A stretch of DNA of 64,000 nucleotides from DATBGS01 sp036557885 (GTDB taxonomy: Bacteria; Chloroflexota; Ktedonobacteria; Ktedonobacterales; DATBGS01): NCBI GenBank assembly GCA_036557885.1, contig DATBGS010000006.1, positions 16,369 to 80,368 on the forward strand, given 5' to 3'. The notes beneath the pieces were generated by a model, which saw nothing but the letters and a program-made list of their open reading frames with translations, was not told the DNA's origin and did not search any database. Positions 52,817-60,703 of this stretch are shown one piece after another (the first letter of the stretch is position 1; every line of letters begins with the position of its first letter). The position numbers were made by a program, and so were the translations under genes.

Positions 52817-54118
52817 ATGAAACGTCGCAAAATGTTCTTTTGGGGGATCTTTCTCCTCATCCTGGTGGCGATCCTGGCGAATTTTTGGCTCAGACCAAGT
52901 GGACAGAATGCCAATGTTCCGGCCAATCGTGGGAACGGTCAGTCGCCCACTTCCGCCACCACCTCCACCCCGGTGCCCAAGGTGTCTCCGGCCCCTGGAG
53001 GGCAGCCGTTTATCCTCTTCACGCCTGGGGTCGTTCCTCAGGGCGGGCATGTCAGCGTCCTGGGGAGCAACTTTGACCCGAATGTGCGCGTGGATTTCCT
53101 GGTGAAGCAAAAGACCGCCGATGTAGGGCAGCAGGTGACGTTTGTGAAGACCGATGCAACGGGTTCCTTCACGGGGGTCAATGTGAATCTGCCCGCGTCT
53201 CAACCCTTTGGCGCTTTCATTATTACCGCCAAAGAAGTCAATGGCGCCAAGAGCGCCGATACGATGGGCATCGTGCAAAACGGCGGCGCGGCGACAGTGA
53301 GCTTGAAGCCGCAGGTGGGAAAGATTGGGCAGACCATCACGGTGTCGGCCAAGGGATTTGCGGCCTCGGAGCAGGTCAACGTCTATTGGGGAAGCCTGGG
53401 GACCGATCCGGTGGCAACGCTTCAGGCGGATCAAGGCGGGGGCATGGGCCAGAAACCGCTTCAGGTGCCATTTGGCGCGATAGGCGCGAATAACTTTATC
53501 TTTGAAGGCACCAAAAGCCAGACGCCGATTGTGGTGGCTTTCTATCTGCTCAACATTTACCCCGTCGTGACGCTCTCTAACTATGCTATTCGGGCGGATA
53601 ACGTCTTGAGCTATACGGGCAAAGACTTTGGCCCGAAGGAACTGGTGGCGGTCTATCTGGATAAGGCCGGAGGGCAGCCTATCGCTACGGTGCAGACGGA
53701 TGGGAAAGGCGCGTTTATCAATGCTCCTGGCTTCAATATCCCCTTCACCCTAAAAGGCAAGCAGACGCTGATATTTATGGGCAGCTTGAGCCGCGCTCAA
53801 ACAACGGTAAATTTTACGGTGGCGCCCTACGCGCCCTCAGCGAAGCCAAGTACCTACGCCTGTAGTCCGGGGACATCGGTGTCCTTCTATGTCACCGGCT
53901 TCGCCCGCGACGAAACCGTAAACGTGTCAGTGGGTGGGACGCACGATGCTCAGGGGAAGATCGTCAGCACCTTCACGACGGATGATACCGGAGCCGCCAA
54001 AGCGGTTGGCTCCTATGCTATTCCGCCGGATGCCCAGCCTGGGAAGATGTACATCACCTTGACCGGCACGAAAAGCGGAGCGGTTGCAGTTGCGACCATT
54101 CAAATATCGGCACCTTAA
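52817..54118 (+). CDS. Secreted or membrane-anchored protein with four Ig-like repeats
   Basis: A 433-aa protein: N-terminal membrane helix (MFFWGIFLLILVAILANFW), a Pro/Ser/Thr linker, then four repeats of about 75-90 residues. Each repeat has a G-x-x-F-x-x-x-E-x-V-x-V core, a Thr-x-x-Asp-x-x-G-x-F/A segment and a closing strand ending in G-[ST]-x-S. Examples of the core are GFAASEQVNVYW, DFGPKELVAVYL and GFARDETVNVSV. The same repeat occurs twice in the next gene. ATG with AAGGAG upstream. No catalytic motif; probably an extracellular adhesion or scaffold protein. Confidence 0.78.
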   Translation: MKRRKMFFWGIFLLILVAILANFWLRPSGQNANVPANRGNGQSPTSATTSTPVPKVSPAPGGQPFILFTPGVVPQGGHVSVLGSNFDPNVRVDFLVKQKTADVGQQVTFVKTDATGSFTGVNVNLPASQPFGAFIITAKEVNGAKSADTMGIVQNGGAATVSLKPQVGKIGQTITVSAKGFAASEQVNVYWGSLGTDPVATLQADQGGGMGQKPLQVPFGAIGANNFIFEGTKSQTPIVVAFYLLNIYPVVTLSNYAIRADNVLSYTGKDFGPKELVAVYLDKAGGQPIATVQTDGKGAFINAPGFNIPFTLKGKQTLIFMGSLSRAQTTVNFTVAPYAPSAKPSTYACSPGTSVSFYVTGFARDETVNVSVGGTHDAQGKIVSTFTTDDTGAAKAVGSYAIPPDAQPGKMYITLTGTKSGAVAVATIQISAP

Positions 54119-54215
54119 ACCAGGAGCGAAGGTCTTTGCGCACCTTCATCACCGCGTTGTGGCTGGGCTGGAAGTCCCGTCTCGACCACTTCCAGCCCAA
54201 GGAGGCGTATCTATC

Positions 54216-56558
54216 ATGAAGAAAGTTTTATTGAGCAGCGTGCTCTCGCTCCTGGCATCTGTGAGTCTCCTGGCGGCAGCGATGAGCAATGTTGACGCAA
54301 AAGCCGCCGGGCAGCTTGTTCAGAAAGGCCATGCCATTCACCGGCAAGAAGGGCACCCGGCTGCGCCAGCCAGGGGCGGCTGTGGTTGTCCCAGCCAGGC
54401 ACCACTCCAGCAGCAGGCTATCCCTCCTGAAATTTGGCTGGATTCCTATAGCACCCAGCCAGGGCAGAGTATTGGCTTCGGGGGCAGGGGGTTTCAACCA
54501 GGCGAACAGGTGGATGTGCGCATAGGCGACCTGGAAGATGTGCCTTCCAAGAGCGCCAGCCGGTTGCTGGTTGCCGCCTTTGCCAATGCAGGCGGCAATG
54601 TGAACGGGGAAGCCACTATTCCATTTCTGCCCTCTGGGGACTATCCGTTCATTGTGGTTGGGCTTCAGAGCCAGAAAATGCTCATTCGCAATCTGACCGT
54701 TCTGGGGTTTGCCCCCTGGGTCGTGCTGGATAACTACGCGCCGCCGCCCAGCGTTCCCCTGGGATTTAAGGGCCAGGGCTTTGCGGCTGGTGAACCGGTC
54801 CTGGTCTATTTGGATCAGCAAACAGGGCAGCCCGTCACCCAGTTGAAGGCAGACGGCGAGGGGCAGTTTGCTGTCCACGAGGGCGTCGTGCTGCCTGCGC
54901 AGACGGGAGATCACTCGCTGATCCTGGTGGGGGTGTATTCTGGCTCGCTGGTAAAGGTGGATTTTGAGATTCTCCCTCCGCAAACGCCTCCCGCTGGTCC
55001 TCCGCCTGCGATTGGCCCGGTTGTGTTGCTGGCCCAGCCAACTCACCATGTTTCCGCTGGCAGCCAGATGACCACTGGCAGCCAGATGACCACTGGTAGC
55101 CAGGCACGAGCATTGCTCGCGCCTGCTGTCGGCAGTGGCGGTGCCGTCGGCACGCTCTCCCTCCAGAATCCGGTGGTACTGGTGCTGCTGGTGCTGCTGC
55201 TCTGGCTGCTGCTCTGCGTCTCGCTGGCGGTGCTGCTGCTTCTCGCCCCTCTGCTCCGTAAGCTGCGCCTCTGGAGGCGAAGCAAGCATGAGACTGATCT
55301 ACACTCAATGGTGGAATACGGGAACCTGACTGAATCTGGGACTCCGGCGTCCTCAAGGACAGGAGTTATTGCGTCAGTTCCTCGCTCCACCCTACAGCAT
55401 GACCCTCCTCCGGCACGCTTTTGCCTCCAGTGCGGCGCGCTGGTTGTCCCTGGGGATAGCCGCTGTACTATCTGTCGTACTGAACTTCCCCAGGTGGCCG
55501 AAGCCGGAGCAGGAGCGGGAACGGCCTCCGAGGGCAAGGAGCGTTCTCGAAGCCAGACGGCTGCTATTTCTCCGGCTTTTTCGTCCTGGCAGGCTGATGT
55601 GCCCGCCAGCCTGCCAGGTGAAAAACAAGCAGCCTGGCAAACACCACTCACTGCGCTGCCCGGAAGGGAAATAGGGGAATACAGGAGCGCCCCCTACAAA
55701 CAGCAGCCCGGACTGGCGATGCGCTTCAGCGCAAAGTCAGATCGTGGGCGTAAACGCGCGGCACGCGAAAACGAAGATAGTTTCCTGGCGGTAACGGGCG
55801 CGCTCAGGAGAAAAGACAAGATTGAGCCGTTTGGCCTCTTTGTGGTGGCTGATGGGATGGGCGGACATGATGATGGGCACAAAGCCAGCGGTGTAGCGGT
55901 GGAGACACTGTTTCACGCGCTCGTGCCGACGTTGCTCCGGCAGGAATGGCCAGCGCAGAAATTGCTCCCGCTGCTTACGGGGGCTATTCAGCAAGTGAAT
56001 GAGCGGCTCTACCAGGCAAACCAGCGTGATCACACCTCAATGGGGTGTACGGTGACGGCGGCGCTGGTCACAGGCCGCGAGGCGCATATCTGCAACGTGG
56101 GCGACAGCCGCACCTATCTGCTTGGCTCGCTGGCTTCGTTGCAGCGGGTCACTATTGATCATTCGCTGGTGGAGAGCCTGGTTGTTGCCGGGATTATCCA
56201 ACGCGCGGATGTGTATACCCATCCCAAGCGCAATCAGATTTTTCGCTGCCTGGGCCATCAGCCCTGGGTGGAGGTTGATACCTTTCGCCAGCCGCTTGCC
56301 AGCGGGGAAAAGGTGCTGCTGTGCTCAGATGGCCTGTGGGAGATGGTGCGCGATCCAGAGATGGAGGCAATTTTGCGGCAGGCAAACGACGTAACACAGG
56401 CAGGCAGCTTTCTAGTTGCCCGCGCTAATGAAAATGGGGGCCTGGATAATGTGAGCGCCATTGTGGTGGAGTTGACCAACGAGGATGGCTGTTTTAATCA
56501 ACCGGGGATTACCTCTATCTCGTCCACCCAGGCAGGTCTTCTGGTTGGCCCGACGTGA
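54216..56558 (+). CDS. Receptor-like PP2C protein phosphatase with Ig-like ectodomain and zinc ribbon
   Basis: A 780-aa protein from ATG 54216 (AAGGAGG upstream). Order: signal peptide; two ectodomain repeats (cores GFQPGEQVDVRI and GFAAGEPVLVYL) like those of the previous gene; a spacer with a TTGSQM triplet repeat; one membrane helix (about 318-346); a cytoplasmic zinc ribbon (FCLQCG, CTICR, about 402-424); and a PP2C domain (about 505-770). PP2C metal motifs are complete: RENEDS, VVADGMGGHD, NVGDSRTYL, LCSDGLWE and GLDNVSAIVV. Inferred: dephosphorylates Ser/Thr targets in response to an outside signal. A candidate opponent is the kinase at 31482. Confidence 0.9.
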   Translation: MKKVLLSSVLSLLASVSLLAAAMSNVDAKAAGQLVQKGHAIHRQEGHPAAPARGGCGCPSQAPLQQQAIPPEIWLDSYSTQPGQSIGFGGRGFQPGEQVDVRIGDLEDVPSKSASRLLVAAFANAGGNVNGEATIPFLPSGDYPFIVVGLQSQKMLIRNLTVLGFAPWVVLDNYAPPPSVPLGFKGQGFAAGEPVLVYLDQQTGQPVTQLKADGEGQFAVHEGVVLPAQTGDHSLILVGVYSGSLVKVDFEILPPQTPPAGPPPAIGPVVLLAQPTHHVSAGSQMTTGSQMTTGSQARALLAPAVGSGGAVGTLSLQNPVVLVLLVLLLWLLLCVSLAVLLLLAPLLRKLRLWRRSKHETDLHSMVEYGNLTESGTPASSRTGVIASVPRSTLQHDPPPARFCLQCGALVVPGDSRCTICRTELPQVAEAGAGAGTASEGKERSRSQTAAISPAFSSWQADVPASLPGEKQAAWQTPLTALPGREIGEYRSAPYKQQPGLAMRFSAKSDRGRKRAARENEDSFLAVTGALRRKDKIEPFGLFVVADGMGGHDDGHKASGVAVETLFHALVPTLLRQEWPAQKLLPLLTGAIQQVNERLYQANQRDHTSMGCTVTAALVTGREAHICNVGDSRTYLLGSLASLQRVTIDHSLVESLVVAGIIQRADVYTHPKRNQIFRCLGHQPWVEVDTFRQPLASGEKVLLCSDGLWEMVRDPEMEAILRQANDVTQAGSFLVARANENGGLDNVSAIVVELTNEDGCFNQPGITSISSTQAGLLVGPT

Positions 56559-56582
56559 TGGTTCGCATGGATAATTGTTCGC

Positions 56583-57809
56583 ATGGATGAGCGTTCCCGC
56601 GTACTTTCTCTCTTTATTACCATCATGCTGCTGCTGAGCCTGATCATCACGGGTACGCTGGTAGTCTCTCTGAGCCGGACGAAATGCACCCCTTTGGGGG
56701 ATGAATACGGCTTGCGGGCAGTGCAAGGACGGTTGATTGACGCGAACTGCCGCGAAGTCCATCTGACGGGCGTCAACTGGTTTGGGATGGAAACCTCAGC
56801 CTTTGCGCCGCATGGTCTGGATGTGCGCAACTGGCAGGATATGCTTGACCAGATCGTTCGCGCTGGTTTTAATACCATCCGCTTCCCGTTCAGCAATCAG
56901 TTTTTGGAAGCGAGCAGCATGCCCCAGGGGATAGATTACCAGAAGAACCCTGATCTGCGCGGCTTGCATGGCTTAAGCCTGCTGGACCGGCTGGTGCAGG
57001 GGGCCAGCCAGCGCGGCTTGAAGGTCATTCTGGACCGTCATCGCCCAACGGCTTACGCGCAATCTGATCTCTGGTACACCAGCCAGGTGCCGGAATCGCG
57101 CTGGATTGCGGATTGGGTGATGCTGGCGCGTCATTTCCTGGGCAACCCTACGGTGATTGGGGCCGACCTGCATAATGAGCCGCACGGCGCGGCGACCTGG
57201 GGCAGTGGCGACCCCAGGACCGATTGGCGGCTGGCAGCAGAACGGGCAGGCAACGCGATTTTAAGCGTGAATCCTGCCTGGCTGATCATTGTGCAGGGGG
57301 TCGAGCAGTACAAGGGGGATTATTACTGGTGGGGTGGGAATCTGGAGGGAGCAGGCCAGTTTCCGGTGCATCTGCTGGAACCAGAGAAGCTGGTCTATTC
57401 CATCCATGATTACGGGCCAGAGGTTTCGTACCAATCCTGGTTCTCGGCCCGCAATTTTCCGCAAAACTTGCCGGGCGTCTGGATGAAGTATTGGGGGTAC
57501 TTGCAGGTGGAAGGCGTGGCGCCGGTGTTTGTTGGTGAGTTTGGCGCCATCTCTGTGACCGACTCGTCCGCCGGCCTCTGGATGCGCAGCCTGATCGCTT
57601 TCATGAAGCACAACGGCTTCAGCTATACGTATTGGGCCTGGAATCCTGATACCTGGGATACCGGAGGGCTGCTTTTGGACGACTGGCAAACGCTCGACCC
57701 GGCCAAGATGGAGAGCCTGGCAACCTACCAGTGCCCGCTGCTAGGCCGTACCCTGGCGCCGCTGCACTTCCAGGTGCGCACTGTGTCCCACTGTTCGGGC
57801 ATTCCCTAG
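56583..57809 (+). CDS. Membrane-anchored GH5 cellulase-like glycoside hydrolase
   Basis: A 408-aa protein with an N-terminal helix (SLFITIMLLLSLIITGTLVV) and a GH5 TIM barrel. The acid/base Glu is in ADLHNEPHG and the nucleophile Glu in VFVGEFGAI; GVNWFGMETSAF and NTIRFPFS match the paralogue at 29601 closely. No zinc ribbons here. It starts 24 bases after the PP2C gene. Inferred: trims or senses a beta-glucan made by the upstream GT2. A 12-bp direct repeat (gttcgcatggat at 56561-56572 and 56577-56588) straddles the start. Confidence 0.9.
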   Translation: MDERSRVLSLFITIMLLLSLIITGTLVVSLSRTKCTPLGDEYGLRAVQGRLIDANCREVHLTGVNWFGMETSAFAPHGLDVRNWQDMLDQIVRAGFNTIRFPFSNQFLEASSMPQGIDYQKNPDLRGLHGLSLLDRLVQGASQRGLKVILDRHRPTAYAQSDLWYTSQVPESRWIADWVMLARHFLGNPTVIGADLHNEPHGAATWGSGDPRTDWRLAAERAGNAILSVNPAWLIIVQGVEQYKGDYYWWGGNLEGAGQFPVHLLEPEKLVYSIHDYGPEVSYQSWFSARNFPQNLPGVWMKYWGYLQVEGVAPVFVGEFGAISVTDSSAGLWMRSLIAFMKHNGFSYTYWAWNPDTWDTGGLLLDDWQTLDPAKMESLATYQCPLLGRTLAPLHFQVRTVSHCSGIP

Positions 57810-57812
57810 TCC

Positions 57813-58463
57813 TCAGAGACGTGCCAGACGAGTAAGCAGCGCAGGCGCCCTTTGCTGGACGGCGTGCTGGTAGCGCATCAGATCAGGCAAAAGCTCGCGC
57901 CAGCCACTGATGCGAATGCAATGTTCTTCTGGCGCGTAGTTGTAGGAAGCGCTGATCAGGTAGCTGCGCAGCCCCAACGCCCCCAGATGCTCGGCTGTGC
58001 GCAGATTATCTTCGACAAACACGGTGCAGCCCAGTTCCTGGGCAAGCTGCACTTTGTTTTCGGTGCAATGCACAGCGCTAATCAAATGGCCTACCCGCTG
58101 CTCAAAGAGCCATTCTCGCGTGGCCTGCTGCACCTGTGGGGGCCGCGCGGTGAGGATGTGCATCTCCCACCCCAGCAGATGCAGGACGTGGATCGCCCAG
58201 GTCATGTGCGGCATGGCCTTGAAACGGCGGGTAAAGTTCGGGTCGGCGCTCAGCCGCAGGCATAATTCCGTCGTTTCAAGGGTGGCACGCGGCCAATCGA
58301 AGCTGGTAAGGGCTGTATAGGAGTTGGGAATCCACTCTGGAAACGCGGCAAACAGGCTCTCCCAGAGTTCCTGCCCGGAGGCCAGCACCCCATCACAGTC
58401 CAGGCCAATCACGCGGCTGCCGGGTGACGCGGCTTCTGTCCGCAGGGCATATCTTCCTGCCAT
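57813..58463 (-). CDS. HAD-superfamily hydrolase (5'-nucleotidase-like)
   Basis: A 216-aa protein from ATG 58463, chosen for the AGGAGG seven bases upstream. HAD motif I is GLDCDGVL, motif II ILTARP, motif III the Lys of TENKVQL, and motif IV FVEDN. A small helical cap lies between motifs I and II. Family knowledge: Mg-dependent phosphate hydrolysis in the cytoplasm, often of nucleotides. It converges on the GH5 gene with a three-base gap. Substrate unknown. Confidence 0.83.
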   Translation of the reverse strand: MAGRYALRTEAASPGSRVIGLDCDGVLASGQELWESLFAAFPEWIPNSYTALTSFDWPRATLETTELCLRLSADPNFTRRFKAMPHMTWAIHVLHLLGWEMHILTARPPQVQQATREWLFEQRVGHLISAVHCTENKVQLAQELGCTVFVEDNLRTAEHLGALGLRSYLISASYNYAPEEHCIRISGWRELLPDLMRYQHAVQQRAPALLTRLARL

Positions 58464-58731
58464 ACAATGCCTCCTCTCCTGCCACACCGGGCGGCTGCAT
58501 GTTACGGAGCGTGGGCCATGCTGCCTCAGTCACTCCGGGCAGCATGGCGTGGAAGGCATTCGCCCAACGTGGTGCAGGTTTCCTTTCTCTGTCAGGATAT
58601 ATCTCCCCAGGCCAGCCAACACCCGCTGGGCAGGGTGTGATGGTATCTTAAGGAAAGCGTGCCATAAGGGACACAAAGCAACGTAAAAAGCTGCGTAAAA
58701 AATACCAAAAAATACAGAGAACGGTAGCCAT

Positions 58732-59361
58732 TCAGACCACCTCTTCAAGAAAAAAGTTGTTGATGCCATTGGAACTCAGCAGCCTTTGCAGGCCGTCTAC
58801 ATCGCGCAAGAGCAGCTTCCCTCGGTGGAGTTCCACCAGTCCCGCCTTTTCAAAGGTATGCAGCGTCCTCGTTACTGATTCCCGCATCAGACCGGCGCGC
58901 TCTCCCAGGGCTTGATGCGTCAAGGTCAGGCTGGTGGTTTGTTCTTCCTGGCTCAGGCGCACCAGTTCCACAGCGACACGGGTGGGCACATCGTAATACG
59001 CCAGCGCGACCAACCGTAGCTGATTCATCGTCAGTTGCCGGTTGAGTTCGCTGATTAATTGCATCGCCACTTTGGGGCGCTTGCGCAGCAGCATCTCCAC
59101 TTCTTCTCGCCCAAGGGCTAGCACCTGCACTGCTTCCACTGCGTGAGCGGTGGCAAAGTGGGTGGCCCCAGGGGCTATAGAGGCTTCGCCAAAAAAAGCC
59201 ACAGGCCGAATCATTGCCAGTTTTAGCCGCTTGCCATCAGAAGTAATATGCGAAAGCTCCACCCGGCCCCGAACCAGCAAGAAAACTTCTCTTGTCTCAT
59301 CATGCTGCCAGTAAATAACTTCTCCCTTGGAATAAGTGAAAATAGATGTCTGGGAACTCAA
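58732..59361 (-). CDS. Crp/Fnr-family transcriptional regulator
   Basis: A 209-aa protein; TTG start with AAGGAAAG upstream. The N-terminal cyclic-nucleotide-binding-type beta roll has the FFGEASIAPG segment. A long dimer helix follows, then a winged helix with LTHQALGERAGLMRESVTRTLHTFEKAGL. No Fnr-type cysteine cluster at the N-terminus. It is the third gene of a unit with a receiver protein and a 70-aa protein (33-base gap). Ligand and targets unknown. Confidence 0.9.
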   Translation of the reverse strand: MSSQTSIFTYSKGEVIYWQHDETREVFLLVRGRVELSHITSDGKRLKLAMIRPVAFFGEASIAPGATHFATAHAVEAVQVLALGREEVEMLLRKRPKVAMQLISELNRQLTMNQLRLVALAYYDVPTRVAVELVRLSQEEQTTSLTLTHQALGERAGLMRESVTRTLHTFEKAGLVELHRGKLLLRDVDGLQRLLSSNGINNFFLEEVV

Positions 59362-59394
59362 GATGGTTCTTTCCTTCGCTAGAGAGCCTCATCC

Positions 59395-59607
59395 CTACTT
59401 TTCGCCCTTGTGCACCTGGATTCTTTGCAGCGGAACATCAATGAGCAAAACCTTACGCTCCAGATCAACGATGGCTATCGTCGTCTCATCAACCAGCAGC
59501 GTGAGCCGCCTGCCCTCCCAGCGCCAGGCAGCCCCAGGGGTGTCCACCAGGTTCCAGGGGAGTGTGCCCAGCGGTATCTCTTGCATCTCTGCCCTATGTG
59601 TTTTCAT
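59395..59607 (-). CDS. Small hypothetical protein (70 aa) in a regulatory operon
   Basis: Starts MKTHRAEMQ at ATG 59607, whose ATGA overlaps the stop of the receiver gene, which strongly supports both the start and the reality of the gene. The protein is about half beta strand: WNLVDTPGAAWRWEGRRLTLL and VLLIDVPLQRIQVH. No family recognised. Located between a receiver-domain protein and a Crp/Fnr regulator, it may be a partner or modulator of either. Function unknown. Confidence 0.65.
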   Translation of the reverse strand: MKTHRAEMQEIPLGTLPWNLVDTPGAAWRWEGRRLTLLVDETTIAIVDLERKVLLIDVPLQRIQVHKGEK

Positions 59608-60035
59608 GACCCTAACTCCGCTCTCTCCCTCACGCAAGCAGCAGCTTCGTGGAAGGTAAACTGCCGCACCAGATCGTCAAGCCATGCAAGCAGGTCATCA
59701 ACATCAAATGGCTTGCTCAGCAGGCCAACAAAGCCCAGGCCGGTGGCTTCCTCCTGGGTGACATTCCAGCCGGTCAGAAGCGCAATTGGCGTTGGCTCTG
59801 CCAGGAATTGGAAACGTCTGGCCGACCTGAACAGATCGCCTGGTCTGGCTTGCAGGAGTTCGGCTAGAATGACATCAAAGCGACGTTCCTCCAGAAGCGC
59901 CAGAGCCTCTTCAAAGGAAGCTGCCGCAGCGCATCTATAGTGCTCCTGGGCCAGCAGAACGAGCAGAAAATCTCGTATCTCTTCATCTTCTTCAACGATG
60001 AGGAGATGGGCTGTTGGGGAAGATCGGGTGCGCAT
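59604..60035 (-). CDS. Stand-alone receiver-domain protein with Glu at the phospho-acceptor site
   Basis: A 143-aa CheY-like protein from ATG 60035 (AAGGAAC upstream); the open frame extends to 60251 without family resemblance. The acidic pocket is intact (IVEEDEEIRDF), as are the Thr in ALLTGW and Lys in LLSKPFD. The phospho-acceptor strand reads FDVILAELLQ, so E59 replaces Asp. Glu at this place often mimics phosphorylation, so the protein may be constitutively active or unregulated by phosphate. It is first in an operon with a 70-aa protein and a Crp/Fnr regulator. Confidence 0.83.
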   Translation of the reverse strand: MRTRSSPTAHLLIVEEDEEIRDFLLVLLAQEHYRCAAAASFEEALALLEERRFDVILAELLQARPGDLFRSARRFQFLAEPTPIALLTGWNVTQEEATGLGFVGLLSKPFDVDDLLAWLDDLVRQFTFHEAAACVRERAELGS

Positions 60036-60703
60036 GAAGTTCCTTCCATTTCTGCTGAGTGGCTTGTTTTTCGGTAGATGAACATACTGCGCCAGGCAAG
60101 GCATGCTTTCTGCTCTGCTCTCTGCCCTCATGTGTGAGACAAGCACCCCAGGCTTGCGGCTTCCCCAGGTGAAGCGCAGAAGCAGAGCAGATCGTTCTCG
60201 GTTTACATCTGTGAACTGTACCTGATATGGGGGCAGAACACATGCTCCCAAAGGTGTACAAAAGGCGCAATTTTTTCTGGCCTACATCATGCAGCAGGGA
60301 AGGCGGTTCGACGAGCGGTGCTTGTTCAGCACCAAGCCTTTGAAGCTGCCCATCTTTGTCAGAAAGCTGCATAGTAACGACCAGGTAAAAGGATCACAAG
60401 GAATCTCATAAGTAGAGGAGAGTGGCGCGGCTTTTGGAGCATAGGAGAGAGCGAACGCTCACCCTGTAGGCCGGTGTAGTTCTCATGTGGAGAACAGATG
60501 AAAGGCCGCTGGCCCGCCTGGTACGCGCCGTTCTCAGCATGTAGCGATTTTAGGAAAGGAAGTGTGTGGTGGATAGCATGGCGGCATAACTGCCCTAGAA
60601 AATTGACAGCAGTGCTGTTTGTGTGCGCCAGCCCCATATTTGTGTAATTTTGTGCATAGGTACATCGCCATGTATTTTATTTCTACTGAGTGGAGGGAAA
60701 TCT
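60036..60703. other. Intergenic region between divergent regulators, no gene supported
   Basis: About 670 bases. Frames here show no ribosome site and no family resemblance. Two dyads are visible: GAGCG-AA-CGCTC at 60449-60460 and GTTCTC-atgtg-GAGAAC at 60479-60495. A TGTAAT at 60643-60648 could be a -10 element for the LuxR gene, with a weak TTGTGT 18 bases upstream. Likely holds the control regions of both flanking regulatory units. Confidence 0.4.

Noticed and set aside
60036..60637. Several minus-strand ORFs of 90-126 aa upstream of the receiver gene
   Set aside because: Low-complexity composition and no ribosome sites; treated as intergenic.
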